A DNA stretch of 64,000 bases from Sphingopyxis terrae subsp. terrae NBRC 15098 (GTDB lineage: Bacteria; Pseudomonadota; Alphaproteobacteria; Sphingomonadales; Sphingomonadaceae), in contig NZ_BCZQ01000004.1 in the NCBI RefSeq assembly GCF_001598815.1, positions 124,001 to 188,000 of the forward strand, in the 5' to 3' direction. Shown here piece by piece: positions 16,901-24,919 of this stretch (the first letter of the stretch is position 1; every line of letters begins with the position of its first letter). The translations under genes and the position numbers were made by a program. The notes beneath the pieces were generated by a model. That model saw nothing but the letters and a program-made list of their open reading frames with translations, did no database searches and had not been told where the DNA came from.

Positions 16901-19111
16901 CGTGATCGAATAATGGACATTGCGCTGGATCGTCTGCAATGGCGCGCCGTTCGCATCCTCGACCTTTGCTTCGAGGCGATTCTCACCCTCGGTAATCTCG
17001 ATCCCGCGCCAGACGCTGACGGCGACGCTCCCGTCGGCCGACTTGCTGACGCCCTCGAAATTGAGCGCATTGACCGGCTTGCCACTGATGCTGAGCGTCA
17101 CGCGCTGTCCCGGCAGATGCTTGACAGCGGCGCGGATCGACTTGGCGCGCGGATTATGATCGGGTTCGGGGAACAACCAGCCGATGCCGGGTGCCTGGCC
17201 GGCAAGCCAGTCGCGATTGGCACCTGCGGCTTCGGGATCGCTGAGGGTTTTGCGGGTTTCGGCAGGATTGGTTGCCGGGGCGGCGCGCGGCGCGCTTATC
17301 GCGGCGCGGAAATCGGCGCGCTTCAGCGAACCGCCGCGACCTTCGACGAAGCGCGAGATCGCACTGCCGGCATCGACGGTCGAGCGGGCGCAATCGACCG
17401 GCGCGCGATCGAGCGGAAGGGTCGAAGGATCGATCTGGACGACGTGCAGGCCGGGGCGAACGCCTTCGAAATGATAGCGCCCATCCTCGTCGGTGACGGT
17501 GTAGCTGCCGTCCTGGAGCATCACGCGGACGCCGCCGATTCCGCGCGCCTTGCCCGGGTCGACGGCGCAGCCGCCGTCGGTGATACGGCCGATGATCGTC
17601 ATACGGTCGCCAAGCTGGTCGCGTTTGATCGCGATCGTCGCTTCGGCGACATTGCTGACGGTCCCGCGGTTGTCCTGCGCCGTCGCGCGATTGAGCGCGC
17701 TCCCCGGCTGCGCCGAAACGGTGACTTCGGCGACATAGGTCAGCAGCACCGACGCCGAGGGCGCAATTGCGGGGAGGGCGACGCTGAAGCTGCGTCCGTC
17801 GGCTGCGACGGTCGGGTCGACGCGCGTGCCGTCGATGCGGACCGTATCGGCGCGAAGGCGCATCCCGGCGGGCAACTGGTCGCTGACCGTCACCGCACCG
17901 GTCGTCCGCCGCGCATCGCGGTTCGACACCGTAATGCGATACTGGACGACATCGCCAGGCACCGCTACCTGCGTCGAAGTCGTCTTGGCGATCACCAATG
18001 GCTGGCCGGGCTGATCGACGGGAATATCGACCCGCACCGGGGCAGGGCTGGAAAGCGTGAAGGCGCGGCTGTAGCTCGCGTCGGTGATCGTGAAGGGCTG
18101 ACCGTCATCGGGACGGCGCAAGCTGGCAAGATCCGCAGGGCTGGAAGCCGAGGGCGCGGTGTAAGGCGCGGGCGGTTCGACGAGCAGTCGATAGGTGCCG
18201 GGCGCCACAAAGGGAAAGCGATAGTCGCCCGCGGGGAAGGTATAGACCGTGCCTCCGCTGTCGGTGACATTCTGCCCGGTGACGACCGTGGACGGGTAGG
18301 AGGAGGTTCCGTCGTCGCCGAACACCTGCGCCGGCTGGCCGGTTGCTGCGTCGATCAGCGTGACGCGGCTGCCCGCGACGGGCGAACCATCGCCGCTGTC
18401 GAAGACGATGCCGAAGGGATCGACCAGAAAGTCGATCGTCGCGATGGCGACAAGGCTCGCATTGGCGCGATCGGTGACGCGGACCTGAATTGGCGCGCCC
18501 GGCGTGACCGACAGGCGGCAATCGCCGGCAACCACGGCGGGCGGAACGCCGATCGTGTTGATGATACCGACAAATTCGCCGCTGTTTGGCGCGGTTTCGG
18601 TCAGCGTGATCTGTTCATGATCGCCATTCTGCAAGTCGATGCTGACGGGCAGCAGATCGCGCTGCGCCGGATCGGTATTTGCGGAGGCGAGGGTGACGCC
18701 GACGACAAGCATTTCGCCCGCGCGGAAGCTGGCGGTGCTCTGCAGCGACGCGGGGTTGGTCGGCAGGCCGGCATAGGGTCCGGCAAGCTGGATGAGTTGG
18801 CCCGCGCTCGCGGCGCTCAGGCCCTGTGCGGCGATGATCGACCCGCCGCAGGGCGTCGGAACGACCGGAACCGATTTGGTGCCGCCGCTGTCGACCAGGC
18901 GGTAGGTGCTTATGACCGGCTGCTCGGGCGGCCTTGCAACCACCGTCACATCGACGCGATTGGAGAGCGTTTGCGCCACGCCGCCGCTGCCCGTCCACTG
19001 CGCCGACGCGGTATTCGAAATCACCTGCGCATGCGCCGCGGGTGCCGCAGGCAGCAGGGCTGCCGCGACCAGGGCGGTCACATAGGAGAGGGCTTTCGAT
19101 CCGAAGGTCAT
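13982..19111 (-). CDS. Giant exported DUF11-domain protein with predicted outer-membrane beta-barrel
   Basis: A 1709-residue protein. Residues 1-28 are a Sec signal peptide (ALVAAALLPAAPAAHAQ). The mature N-terminus VISNTASAQW...GGVAQTLSN matches the start of two neighbours. About 370-490 is a DUF11 beta-sandwich (VIAKTTSTQVAVPGDVVQYR, SDQLPAGMRL). About 500-560 is a carboxypeptidase-regulatory/SdrB-like fold (GGVRVMLQDGSYTVTDEDG). A second set of beta domains precedes WTVVGFAAGTLGYN near 867, after which the remaining ~840 residues alternate polar and hydrophobic residues with many Y, R and D, as in a large barrel. A passage near 1010-1070 (NIDYDIDYAAGTLRF) resembles repeats of SprA-type translocation proteins. 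The ATG at 19111 has AGGA 7 bases upstream. Last gene of a four-gene leftward cluster. Function unknown; secretion or surface display of the small partners is a guess. Confidence 0.8.
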   Translation of the reverse strand: MTFGSKALSYVTALVAAALLPAAPAAHAQVISNTASAQWTGSGGVAQTLSNRVDVTVVARPPEQPVISTYRLVDSGGTKSVPVVPTPCGGSIIAAQGLSAASAGQLIQLAGPYAGLPTNPASLQSTASFRAGEMLVVGVTLASANTDPAQRDLLPVSIDLQNGDHEQITLTETAPNSGEFVGIINTIGVPPAVVAGDCRLSVTPGAPIQVRVTDRANASLVAIATIDFLVDPFGIVFDSGDGSPVAGSRVTLIDAATGQPAQVFGDDGTSSYPSTVVTGQNVTDSGGTVYTFPAGDYRFPFVAPGTYRLLVEPPAPYTAPSASSPADLASLRRPDDGQPFTITDASYSRAFTLSSPAPVRVDIPVDQPGQPLVIAKTTSTQVAVPGDVVQYRITVSNRDARRTTGAVTVSDQLPAGMRLRADTVRIDGTRVDPTVAADGRSFSVALPAIAPSASVLLTYVAEVTVSAQPGSALNRATAQDNRGTVSNVAEATIAIKRDQLGDRMTIIGRITDGGCAVDPGKARGIGGVRVMLQDGSYTVTDEDGRYHFEGVRPGLHVVQIDPSTLPLDRAPVDCARSTVDAGSAISRFVEGRGGSLKRADFRAAISAPRAAPATNPAETRKTLSDPEAAGANRDWLAGQAPGIGWLFPEPDHNPRAKSIRAAVKHLPGQRVTLSISGKPVNALNFEGVSKSADGSVAVSVWRGIEITEGENRLEAKVEDANGAPLQTIQRNVHYSITPMRATLVRDKSVLVADGVTRPVIAVRLTDRDGKPIRAGLTGDFSVPAPYYPAVEAEAQQARQLAGLERAQPVWKTEGDDGLAFIELEPTTASGTLTIDFRFRDTKVERQQTIETWLDPGNRPWTVVGFAAGTLGYNTLDDRMEAVAEKLDDLNADARLALYAKGRIQGKWLMTLAYDSDKEQDDARFGGVIDPRAYYTIYADRNETRYDAASVRKLYLRLERPQFYAMFGDFETGISEPQLARYQRALNGAKAEYRGRNLAATAFAADTPYRFRRDEIQGNGLTGPYQLAARDILPNSDRITIETRDRLHSERIVDSKTLTRNIDYDIDYAAGTLRFREPILSRSSALDSQFIVAEYEVDGVGERVLNAGGRVSYRSDDDRLRVGATLIHDEDNDRKTNLGGVDARFRPDTDTEVRAEIAVSDASSKAGSSNSSATGTAKAWLIEAEHHSSSADFLAYVREQESGFGTGQISSSENGTRKFGFDGRLRVGRQLSVTGSAWQEDYLDTDARRRAARALVEYDNGTTLLRAGLTHADDRLSDGSTNKSDIVQLGATQRLFDKRLELDAQSEFALGGQDASVDFPTRQRLGARFAITRDVNLVGSYEIADGSSVKARTARLGFDLAPWAGARLLATANQQDISEYGPRSFAAYGLSQSLRLGERWSVDLSVDGNRTLGGIRAGDVLNAGQPAASGGFLAGNGTLTEDFVAVSTGATYRADRWTITGRAEYRDGELANRYGLTLGGLRQLGEGRALGALFTYAKASGTGTTPSTEVIQFELSWAHRPADSRLSWLNKTEVRSDKVRDAVAGQAGPIGGAALTIDGDATSRRVINSLSVNWSPLGDRGDRRDGDGLWYERGEFGFFWGTRYNFDRFGADDVKGWSNMFGADFRFNLGEHVDVGASGSVRVGTGGDTVAWAAGPTLTLAPMTNANVTFGYNFAGFHDRDFEDARFARSGAYVTFKLKFDQTSFAGLGL

Positions 19112-19172
19112 TGCCGGTCCTGAAGGGGACGGTGCCGCGCCGTGCGCGCCGCCGCCCCCTTCGCTGGTCCTG

Positions 19173-20237
19173 TCAGTTGACGGTCGCGCGGAACAACAGG
19201 GTGCGCGTGTCGCCCGCGGCCACCGTCGCAACGGTGCCCGACACGACCGGCGCGGCATAGTTGGTCCCTGCCGCGACGCCGTCGGTGTTGCAGGTGCCTG
19301 CCGTAACCGTGCCGTTGACCCGCGCCGAACCGGCGACATAGGTCAACTGCGTCGGGACGCTGTCGTTGATTGCGACCGACGTGGCGCTGGCACCGCCCGC
19401 GGCGTTGGCGACGAGGATGCAATATTCCACCGTCGCGCCCGGGATCAGCTTCGGATTCGTCGTTCCGTTAAACGGATCGTCGACCACGCGGCTGGTCTTG
19501 GTTACAGTGAGTGTCGCGGTCTTGACCGTATAATCGTCGGCGGCGCTATGCGACGCGTCGCGATTGGCGTCATTCACCCCGGCGACGTCCGCAAAGACAG
19601 TGTCCTTGGCGGCCGTATTGGCCCCGGCAGTCTGCGTAATCGCGGCGCCCTGCGTGCCCGAAGCCCCACCTTCGCGTGCCGTCGCGCGCAGCTGGACGCC
19701 CGCAACAGCACCGGTGGAAACACCGGCCGGGACGTCGGCGACGACGAACAGCCGGATAGGCGTATCGGTTGCAAGCTCGTCGATATAGGTGACGAGCGTA
19801 TCGGCCGCATCGAAGCTGCCGACCGTACCCGAAGATATATTGTCGCGGTAGATGCGGACGTTGCTCACATCGAAGCTGTCGGTGCCGCCATGCGCAGCCG
19901 TCCCGCCAGCGATCTGGCTGGCCGTCAGTGCGAAATCGAGCACTTCGTTCGACGTATTCGTCAACTGGAACGTCGTGACGGCATTGCTTTGCCCCGGCAC
20001 GACCTCGGTCGTGACGCTACCCACTTCTTCGACAAGCAGATTGATCTTGCGGTCGACGACGAAGCTGTTCGACGCGGTCTGCTGGCCCTGTGCGACGCCG
20101 CCGACCTGATAGTCGACGGTGACGTTATTCGTAATGGTGGTGCCCGCGGTCGTGCCGGCCGCATAGGCCGGGCTGGCAGCGATCAACGCGATCGCTGTCA
20201 TTCCGATGGCGCCCACATAAGTCAGCTTGCTGGTCAT
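19173..20237 (-). CDS. Exported DUF11-type beta-sandwich protein
   Basis: A 354-residue secreted protein. Signal peptide (TAIALIAASPAYAAG) at 1-26. The mature part starts GTTAGTTITNNVTVDYQVGG, close to the mature start of the 333-residue paralogue at 20787. A first beta domain contains VPGQSNAVTTFQLTNTSNEV, a second RLFVVADVPAGV, and a C-terminal DUF11 domain (about 235-354) contains TVTKTSRVVDDPF, IPGATVEYCILVANA and INDSVPTQLTYVAGS. No transmembrane segment or sorting signal apart from the signal peptide. GGAG lies 7 bases before the ATG. It is 61 bases upstream of the giant gene and probably co-transcribed. Likely periplasmic or cell-surface; role unknown. Confidence 0.8.
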   Translation of the reverse strand: MTSKLTYVGAIGMTAIALIAASPAYAAGTTAGTTITNNVTVDYQVGGVAQGQQTASNSFVVDRKINLLVEEVGSVTTEVVPGQSNAVTTFQLTNTSNEVLDFALTASQIAGGTAAHGGTDSFDVSNVRIYRDNISSGTVGSFDAADTLVTYIDELATDTPIRLFVVADVPAGVSTGAVAGVQLRATAREGGASGTQGAAITQTAGANTAAKDTVFADVAGVNDANRDASHSAADDYTVKTATLTVTKTSRVVDDPFNGTTNPKLIPGATVEYCILVANAAGGASATSVAINDSVPTQLTYVAGSARVNGTVTAGTCNTDGVAAGTNYAAPVVSGTVATVAAGDTRTLLFRATVN

Positions 20238-20310
20238 AGCTGAACTCCAGGCTTGTTCGGTCCCCTATTGCCCCACCGCCGGTGACCTTTAAGCGGTTAT
20301 GATCAGAGGG

Positions 20311-20775
20311 TTATTTTACAACTCCCCTGAAGATGAGCTTGCCGGTTGCTCCCGCCGGGATCGGCTTCTGGAACGCCCAGCGAACGTGTGTGACATCGGC
20401 GGGCTGCGCCGGGCGGCGCGTTCCGTCGGCCATCGGCACGGTCAGATCGGCGAGCTGTCCCCACATCTTGCCGCCATCGACCGAGACGAGCGGCGGCATA
20501 TCGCCGGCGCCCGCAAAACGGACCGCTGAGGGCATCGGATTGGTGATGACGAACTTGTCGGCAGGCTGCGCGCCCGCGTTGCGATAGTTGAGCACGAAGA
20601 CCAGCCGGTCGCCAGGAACGACGACCTTCGGTTCCTCGAGCAGGACGCGCTGCTTGCCGGCCGCGTCGGTCGTCACCCGCTCGACGAAGACATTATTGTC
20701 GAGCGCGACCTGGTTGGCGGCGAACGCCTGTGCCGGTGCGAGGGCGGCGATCAGAAGGAAAAGAGCCTTGCGCAT
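20311..20775 (-). CDS. Small exported DUF11-like protein
   Basis: A 154-residue protein with signal peptide MRKALFLLIAALAPAQAFA. The rest is one beta-sandwich: LDNNVFVERV, VVVPGDRLVFVLNYRNAGAQ, FVITNPMPSAVRFAG and a terminal IPAGATGKLIFRGVVK, the pattern of DUF11 conserved-repeat domains. I prefer the ATG at 20775, which has GGAG 6 bases upstream, to the ATG at 20787 that overlaps the stop of the preceding gene (TGATG). Either way translation follows closely on the 333-residue gene, indicating an operon. It probably works with its neighbours in the envelope; no enzyme motif is present. Confidence 0.78.
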   Translation of the reverse strand: MRKALFLLIAALAPAQAFAANQVALDNNVFVERVTTDAAGKQRVLLEEPKVVVPGDRLVFVLNYRNAGAQPADKFVITNPMPSAVRFAGAGDMPPLVSVDGGKMWGQLADLTVPMADGTRRPAQPADVTHVRWAFQKPIPAGATGKLIFRGVVK

Positions 20776-20786
20776 GCGAATCTCCA

Positions 20787-21788
20787 TCAGTCGATCTTGG
20801 TCTTGAAGGTAACGGTGCGGGTCTGGCCGCCCGCGACGGTGCCGAGCTGCACGCGGATCCGCGTGCCGTTGTAGTCGCCGGCATCGGCGTCGCTCGCATC
20901 GCTCAGCGGCGCGCCGCCAAGAGTGATCGAACCGGTGACATAGGATGTGTCGGCCGGAATATTGTCGGTGATCGCAAGACCGCCGACCGACCCCGTGCCG
21001 GCGACCGTCGCGGTGATCGTGTAGGTGATCGTCGCGCCCGGAACGGGCTCGCTGCCGCCGAACGGATCGGCGACGACCGCCGATTTGACGAGCGTGACGG
21101 TGGCCGCCGACACCTTGTAGGCGCCATTGTCCTGCCCGTCGGCGCCGGTTGAACCGACGACCGCATCGCCGCCGCCCTGGCCCTGGCCCGCGAAGGTGGT
21201 GCCCGGGGCGCCGGTGCCGATCTTGGCCGCCGCGACCAGCGTCACGATGCCGCGATCATTGTCGGCGACCGTCCCCGGCGTCGTCGCAACGACAAAAATG
21301 CGCGCGCTCTGGTCGGGGTTGAGCACCGGATCGTTCGACCCGGCGGTATAGAGCGTGTCGGTGGCGGGATCGAAGATGCCGTCGCCATTGTCGATATAGA
21401 TGCCGGTGATGGTCGGGTCGTAATTGTCGCCGCCGACATTGGCGATCGTGCTGAGCCCGAACGCTTCCTGCCCGTTGCCGGTGTTGGTCACAGTGAACGT
21501 AAGCAGCTGGTTGGTCCCACCGGGCGTCGTTGCGACATCCGACGGGTTGTTCGAGGCAACCGTCACGTCGAGCAGCTCGTCGACGCGCAGGTTGACCGTG
21601 TTCGAATCGATCGTCTGCGTCCCCGCTCCGTTGTCGAAGCTGGCGCTGGCGGTGTTGCTGATGGTTGATCCGGCTACCGTACCGGCGGCATGCGCCTGCA
21701 TCGGCAGGGCGAGCGCGCAAAGCAACAGGGCGGAATAAGAGGGTCGAAGAAGCTGATGCTTCGCGCCCCCCACAGGCGCTTTCATCAT
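20787..21788 (-). CDS. Exported DUF11-type protein, paralogue of the 354-residue neighbour
   Basis: A 333-residue secreted protein. Signal peptide around 18-36 (YSALLLCALALPMQAHAAG). The mature start GTVAGSTISNTASASFDNG is shared with the other cluster members. Then TPGGTNQLLTFTVTNTGNG, a central acidic, possibly Ca-binding stretch GIYIDNGDGIFDPATDTLY, ARIFVVATTPG, and a C-terminal DUF11 domain with VADPFGG, VPGATITYTITA and ITDNIPADTSYVTGS. The order of elements matches the gene at 19173, so they arose by duplication. First gene of the cluster; GGAG precedes the double ATG at 21783-21788. Upstream lies an AT-rich non-coding stretch likely to hold the promoter. Confidence 0.8.
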   Translation of the reverse strand: MMKAPVGGAKHQLLRPSYSALLLCALALPMQAHAAGTVAGSTISNTASASFDNGAGTQTIDSNTVNLRVDELLDVTVASNNPSDVATTPGGTNQLLTFTVTNTGNGQEAFGLSTIANVGGDNYDPTITGIYIDNGDGIFDPATDTLYTAGSNDPVLNPDQSARIFVVATTPGTVADNDRGIVTLVAAAKIGTGAPGTTFAGQGQGGGDAVVGSTGADGQDNGAYKVSAATVTLVKSAVVADPFGGSEPVPGATITYTITATVAGTGSVGGLAITDNIPADTSYVTGSITLGGAPLSDASDADAGDYNGTRIRVQLGTVAGGQTRTVTFKTKID

Positions 21789-21997
21789 CGAATTGGCTCC
21801 ATAATTGCTGGTCCTTGGGAGCCGTCCTCGCGGAAAAAGGGTAATTTCTGGTTAAAATGGTGAAAATACTCGGCCTTTTGTCCTAAATGGGGACAGGGCA
21901 ATAATGGCGCACCATTGGGCCAATCCATTCGGGCGCCACTGGCGCCGACGCCAAAGTGCGCCTAAGAGGATCGGGTTCAACGGGAGCGATCGACGCA
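21789..21997. promoter_or_regulatory. Divergent intergenic region, AT-rich
   Basis: About 209 bases between the leftward DUF11 cluster and the rightward AI-2E permease gene. Bases roughly 21835-21895 are notably A/T-rich against a GC-rich background and probably carry promoters for one or both units. I could not identify a convincing -35/-10 pair. Confidence 0.35.
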
Positions 21998-23194
21998 ATG
22001 GAGGACAGCGAGCACCCGGAGGTGCCACCCTTGCTCAAAGACGCAGCGCAACGCGTTGAGATCGATGATTTTCGTCGGGACCGGTTGCTCGCGGCGCTGA
22101 CGCTTATCATTGGTGCGGCCTTCTGCCTGGGGCTGCCCTTCGCGCTGCAGGCCGGCGCCGAATTCTTCCTGCCGCTCACCGCGGCGATCGTCGTTTCCAT
22201 TGCCCTCGTTCCGCTGCTCGAATGGCTCGAGCGGCGCCGCGTTCCGTCGGCGCTGGCGGCCTTTTTGGCGCTCTCGAGCTTTCTGATGCTGGTCAACGCG
22301 GCGCTGGCGATCATCGTCGTTCCGGCGACGGGATGGTTCGCGCGCATCCCCGAATCGATCCCGCGCATCCAGACCAATCTGGCGCCGGTGATCGATTTCT
22401 ATTCGACCTTGCAGAAATTCGTCGACCGCACATTGACCTCGGTCGCGAGCGGGTCCGAAGCGACCGCGCAGGCCATGGCCGCCACAACGCCAACCTCGGT
22501 CGTCGACTATTTCATCTCGGCCGCGCCGGCGGCTGCGGTGCAGCTTCTCTTCGCGGTTCTCGTGATCTTCTTCTTCCTCGCGGGATGGACGCGGCTGCGG
22601 CGCAGCACGATCCGCCGGCGCGGCAGCTTCGACGGCGCGATGCAGACCGCGCGCGTGATCCAGAATGTCGTCGATGCGACTGCCGACTATCTCGCGACGA
22701 TCACGATGATCAATGCGCTGCTGGGACTGATCGTCTCGTTGTTGCTGTGGGCGCTTGGCATGCCGTCGCCCTTCATGTGGGGCGGCATCGTCTCGCTGTG
22801 CAATTTCGTGCCCTATCTCGGGCCGATCGTCGCCGCGATGCTCCTGGGTCTGGGCGGGCTGATGACCTTCGATGCGGTCGGGGTCGCGCTGTTGCCGGCC
22901 GTCATCTTCATTGGGGTGCATCTGGTCGAGGCGAATTTGATCACGCCGCTGGTGTTGGGGCGGCGGCTGACCGTCAATCCACTGCTGATTCTCGTCTCGC
23001 TCAGCTTTTGGGGATGGGTGTGGGGGACGCCGGGGGCGCTGCTTGCGGTGCCGCTGCTCCTGATCGTGCAGACCGTCCTTGCCTCGACCGGCACGCCTGA
23101 TCTTGCCGGTTTTCTATTCGAACATGGGACGCTCACCGCGACCGAAGAGATGCGCGAGCGATTAAATCGAAAAGAGTTTGATCGGGACGGTTGA
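21998..23194 (+). CDS. AI-2E family transporter (PerM/UPF0118-type permease)
   Basis: A 398-residue polytopic inner-membrane protein. Hydrophobic spans occur at LTLIIGAAFCLGLPFAL, FLPLTAAIVVSIALVPLL, AAFLALSSFLMLVNAALAI, AVQLLFAVLVIFFFLAGW, TITMINALLGLIVSLLLW and several more, giving about eight membrane helices. The signature region is TADYLATITMINALLGL...WGGIVSLCNFVPYLGPIVAAML. The family was named for E. coli TqsA but substrates vary and include Na+/H+ exchange, so the cargo here is unknown. The ATG at 21998 (MEDSEHPEVPP) is chosen; a GTG at 21956 is possible. tRNA-Asp follows 43 bases downstream. Confidence 0.9.
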   Translation: MEDSEHPEVPPLLKDAAQRVEIDDFRRDRLLAALTLIIGAAFCLGLPFALQAGAEFFLPLTAAIVVSIALVPLLEWLERRRVPSALAAFLALSSFLMLVNAALAIIVVPATGWFARIPESIPRIQTNLAPVIDFYSTLQKFVDRTLTSVASGSEATAQAMAATTPTSVVDYFISAAPAAAVQLLFAVLVIFFFLAGWTRLRRSTIRRRGSFDGAMQTARVIQNVVDATADYLATITMINALLGLIVSLLLWALGMPSPFMWGGIVSLCNFVPYLGPIVAAMLLGLGGLMTFDAVGVALLPAVIFIGVHLVEANLITPLVLGRRLTVNPLLILVSLSFWGWVWGTPGALLAVPLLLIVQTVLASTGTPDLAGFLFEHGTLTATEEMRERLNRKEFDRDG

Positions 23195-23237
23195 CAGGTC
23201 GGGACGAGGGCAATATTGGCGCGGCTCCCAAGCGCAA

Positions 23238-23314
<77 letters not shown>

Positions 23315-23346
23315 CTTGCCCTGAATTTCGGCAGGTGGCGCCTCCT

Positions 23347-24618
23347 TCAATCCTTGGCTTGGGTCGCTTCCGTCTTTCGTGAGTATATCGGATATTCGAT
23401 CGCACCGGCCTTCTGCCGGGCAAGCTCCACCGACGCCATATCGAACCCGTCGGGGATGGCGAGTTGCTCCGGCGCATCGCAGATTTGCGCAATGCCGAAA
23501 CGCCGCTGCATGACGTCCTGAAATTCGGTGAGATTGCCGATCGGGGCATCGCAGCGCAGCCGGCCTCGCTGATAATCGGCCGCTGCGCCTGCGATGGCGA
23601 GCAGCGTGATTGCGCCGTCCGTATCGCCGGTCTTGTCGCGTAGCCACGCGAGTTCGGGCATCAGCAGCCAACGCAGCGGATAGGCGGACGTCTCGCTTGC
23701 CAACGGCTCGAGCAAGCGCCGCGCCCCGGCATAATCGCGTCCGGCAACGGCAGCATAAGCGCGGGTGATCACCGCATCGGTCGCGGCGTCGCCAGTCCGC
23801 TCGGCGCGCCGGAAATATTCGGCGACAAGGACATAGCGGACGCAATCGGCGCACGCTGTCCTGTCCCAGTCGGGCATGGGGACATCGGCCTGCGGATAAA
23901 AGAGAATGTCGGCGATCTTCGCGCTCGGCAATTCGCGCCGGCAATCGGTCGAAATCAGCCAGCTTCGCGCATCGCGCGTCACCTCGATCGTCGACCCGGC
24001 ATAGTCGAAGGGGCAGGGCGGAACCTCGCTTTTGCTGCGGTGCGCCGTCAGCCCCATCTGTTCGAGTTGCAGACAGGGATCGGCAAGCAGGCGATCGAGT
24101 TCCGCCGCCGCCGCCGGAAGCAGGCGGCCGCGCTGGACGCGGCGGCTCTTGTCGGGGGCGGGCTTGACCTGCTCGGTCATGAAACCATAGGCCGCATCGG
24201 GCTCTTCGAACAATTCGGGGGGCGGCGGGGGCGGTGGCACGGGCGGCAGCGTCCCATGATCGACGCGCAAGACTTGCCATGCCCCGGCCGCGTCGCGCCA
24301 CAGGGTGCTGACGGTCGAAAAGCGGATATCCTGCGTGATGCTTGAACCGATCACGCCGCGCAGCATGATCGTTGCGCCGCCGCTACCCGGTTGCGTATCG
24401 GGATCGGGCGCCCCGGCCCATTCTTCAAACCTTGCCCGATAGTCCGGCGTGGCCAGGCCGTCGGGCGTCAAGGCGGCAAGATTATAGCCTTTGGCAGCGG
24501 CGGGGCACGCCTTGACGAGCGCCTTCACCTGCTTGCGCAGGCCGTCATCACGCGCCGCCGCCGGGGTGCTCGCCAAAATCAGCGACAGGACAGCCGCCGT
24601 TCCCATAAATACCCGCAT
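23347..24618 (-). CDS. Exported protein of unknown function
   Basis: A 423-residue protein with a signal peptide (GTAAVLSLILASTPAAARD, cleavage near 23). No family recognised. Visible features are a proline run in VPPPPPPPELFEEP near residue 135, several cysteines likely to pair in the periplasm (CLQLEQ, PPCPFDY, CRRELP, CADCVRY), and a C-terminal helical region (about 260-345) whose AYAAVAGRDYAGARRLLEPLA pattern resembles TPR/Sel1 helices. The last residues are KTEATQAKD. It lies on the opposite strand to tRNA-Asp and 58 bases downstream of the DUF2842 gene. Probably periplasmic; nothing in the context indicates a role. Confidence 0.75.
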   Translation of the reverse strand: MRVFMGTAAVLSLILASTPAAARDDGLRKQVKALVKACPAAAKGYNLAALTPDGLATPDYRARFEEWAGAPDPDTQPGSGGATIMLRGVIGSSITQDIRFSTVSTLWRDAAGAWQVLRVDHGTLPPVPPPPPPPELFEEPDAAYGFMTEQVKPAPDKSRRVQRGRLLPAAAAELDRLLADPCLQLEQMGLTAHRSKSEVPPCPFDYAGSTIEVTRDARSWLISTDCRRELPSAKIADILFYPQADVPMPDWDRTACADCVRYVLVAEYFRRAERTGDAATDAVITRAYAAVAGRDYAGARRLLEPLASETSAYPLRWLLMPELAWLRDKTGDTDGAITLLAIAGAAADYQRGRLRCDAPIGNLTEFQDVMQRRFGIAQICDAPEQLAIPDGFDMASVELARQKAGAIEYPIYSRKTEATQAKD

Positions 24619-24676
24619 CGCGCCTGCCTCCCCAATGGTGCGCGCAGGCTATCGAATAATCGGGCGGTGCCAATCC

Positions 24677-24919
24677 CTATTGTGGGGCGCGCCAGCGCCC
24701 GGTTTCCATCCAGCACAGCAGTGGCCGCAGCGGCAGCACCCATACCCAGGCGATCCCCGCGACGAGATAGAAAATCGCCTGCACCAGCACCGGCCAGCCG
24801 CCGACCCACGGCGAGAGGCTGACGACGGCCGCCGCCCACGCCGTGATCAGCGCCAAGATCAGAAGGATGCCGGTCGGCTTGCGCCAGCTTGGCTGCGGAT
24901 CGGCGGGGGGCTCGCTCAC
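24677..24919 (-). CDS. DUF2842 domain-containing small membrane protein
   Basis: An 80-residue protein with two predicted membrane helices (GILLILALITAWAAAVVSL and VLVQAIFYLVAGIAWVWVL) and the C-terminal PLLCWMETGRWR signature of DUF2842, a family confined mostly to alphaproteobacteria. Its start ATG overlaps the stop of the cyclo-ligase gene by 4 bases (24916-24919), so the two are translationally coupled. Function is unknown. Confidence 0.85.
   Translation of the reverse strand: MSEPPADPQPSWRKPTGILLILALITAWAAAVVSLSPWVGGWPVLVQAIFYLVAGIAWVWVLPLRPLLCWMETGRWRAPQ

Noticed and set aside
15971..19123. A 1050-codon open frame on the plus strand antisense to the giant barrel gene
   Set aside because: It is the mirror of high-GC codon bias in the real gene; its translation is Arg/Ala/Gly/Asp-rich with no domain or signal sequence.
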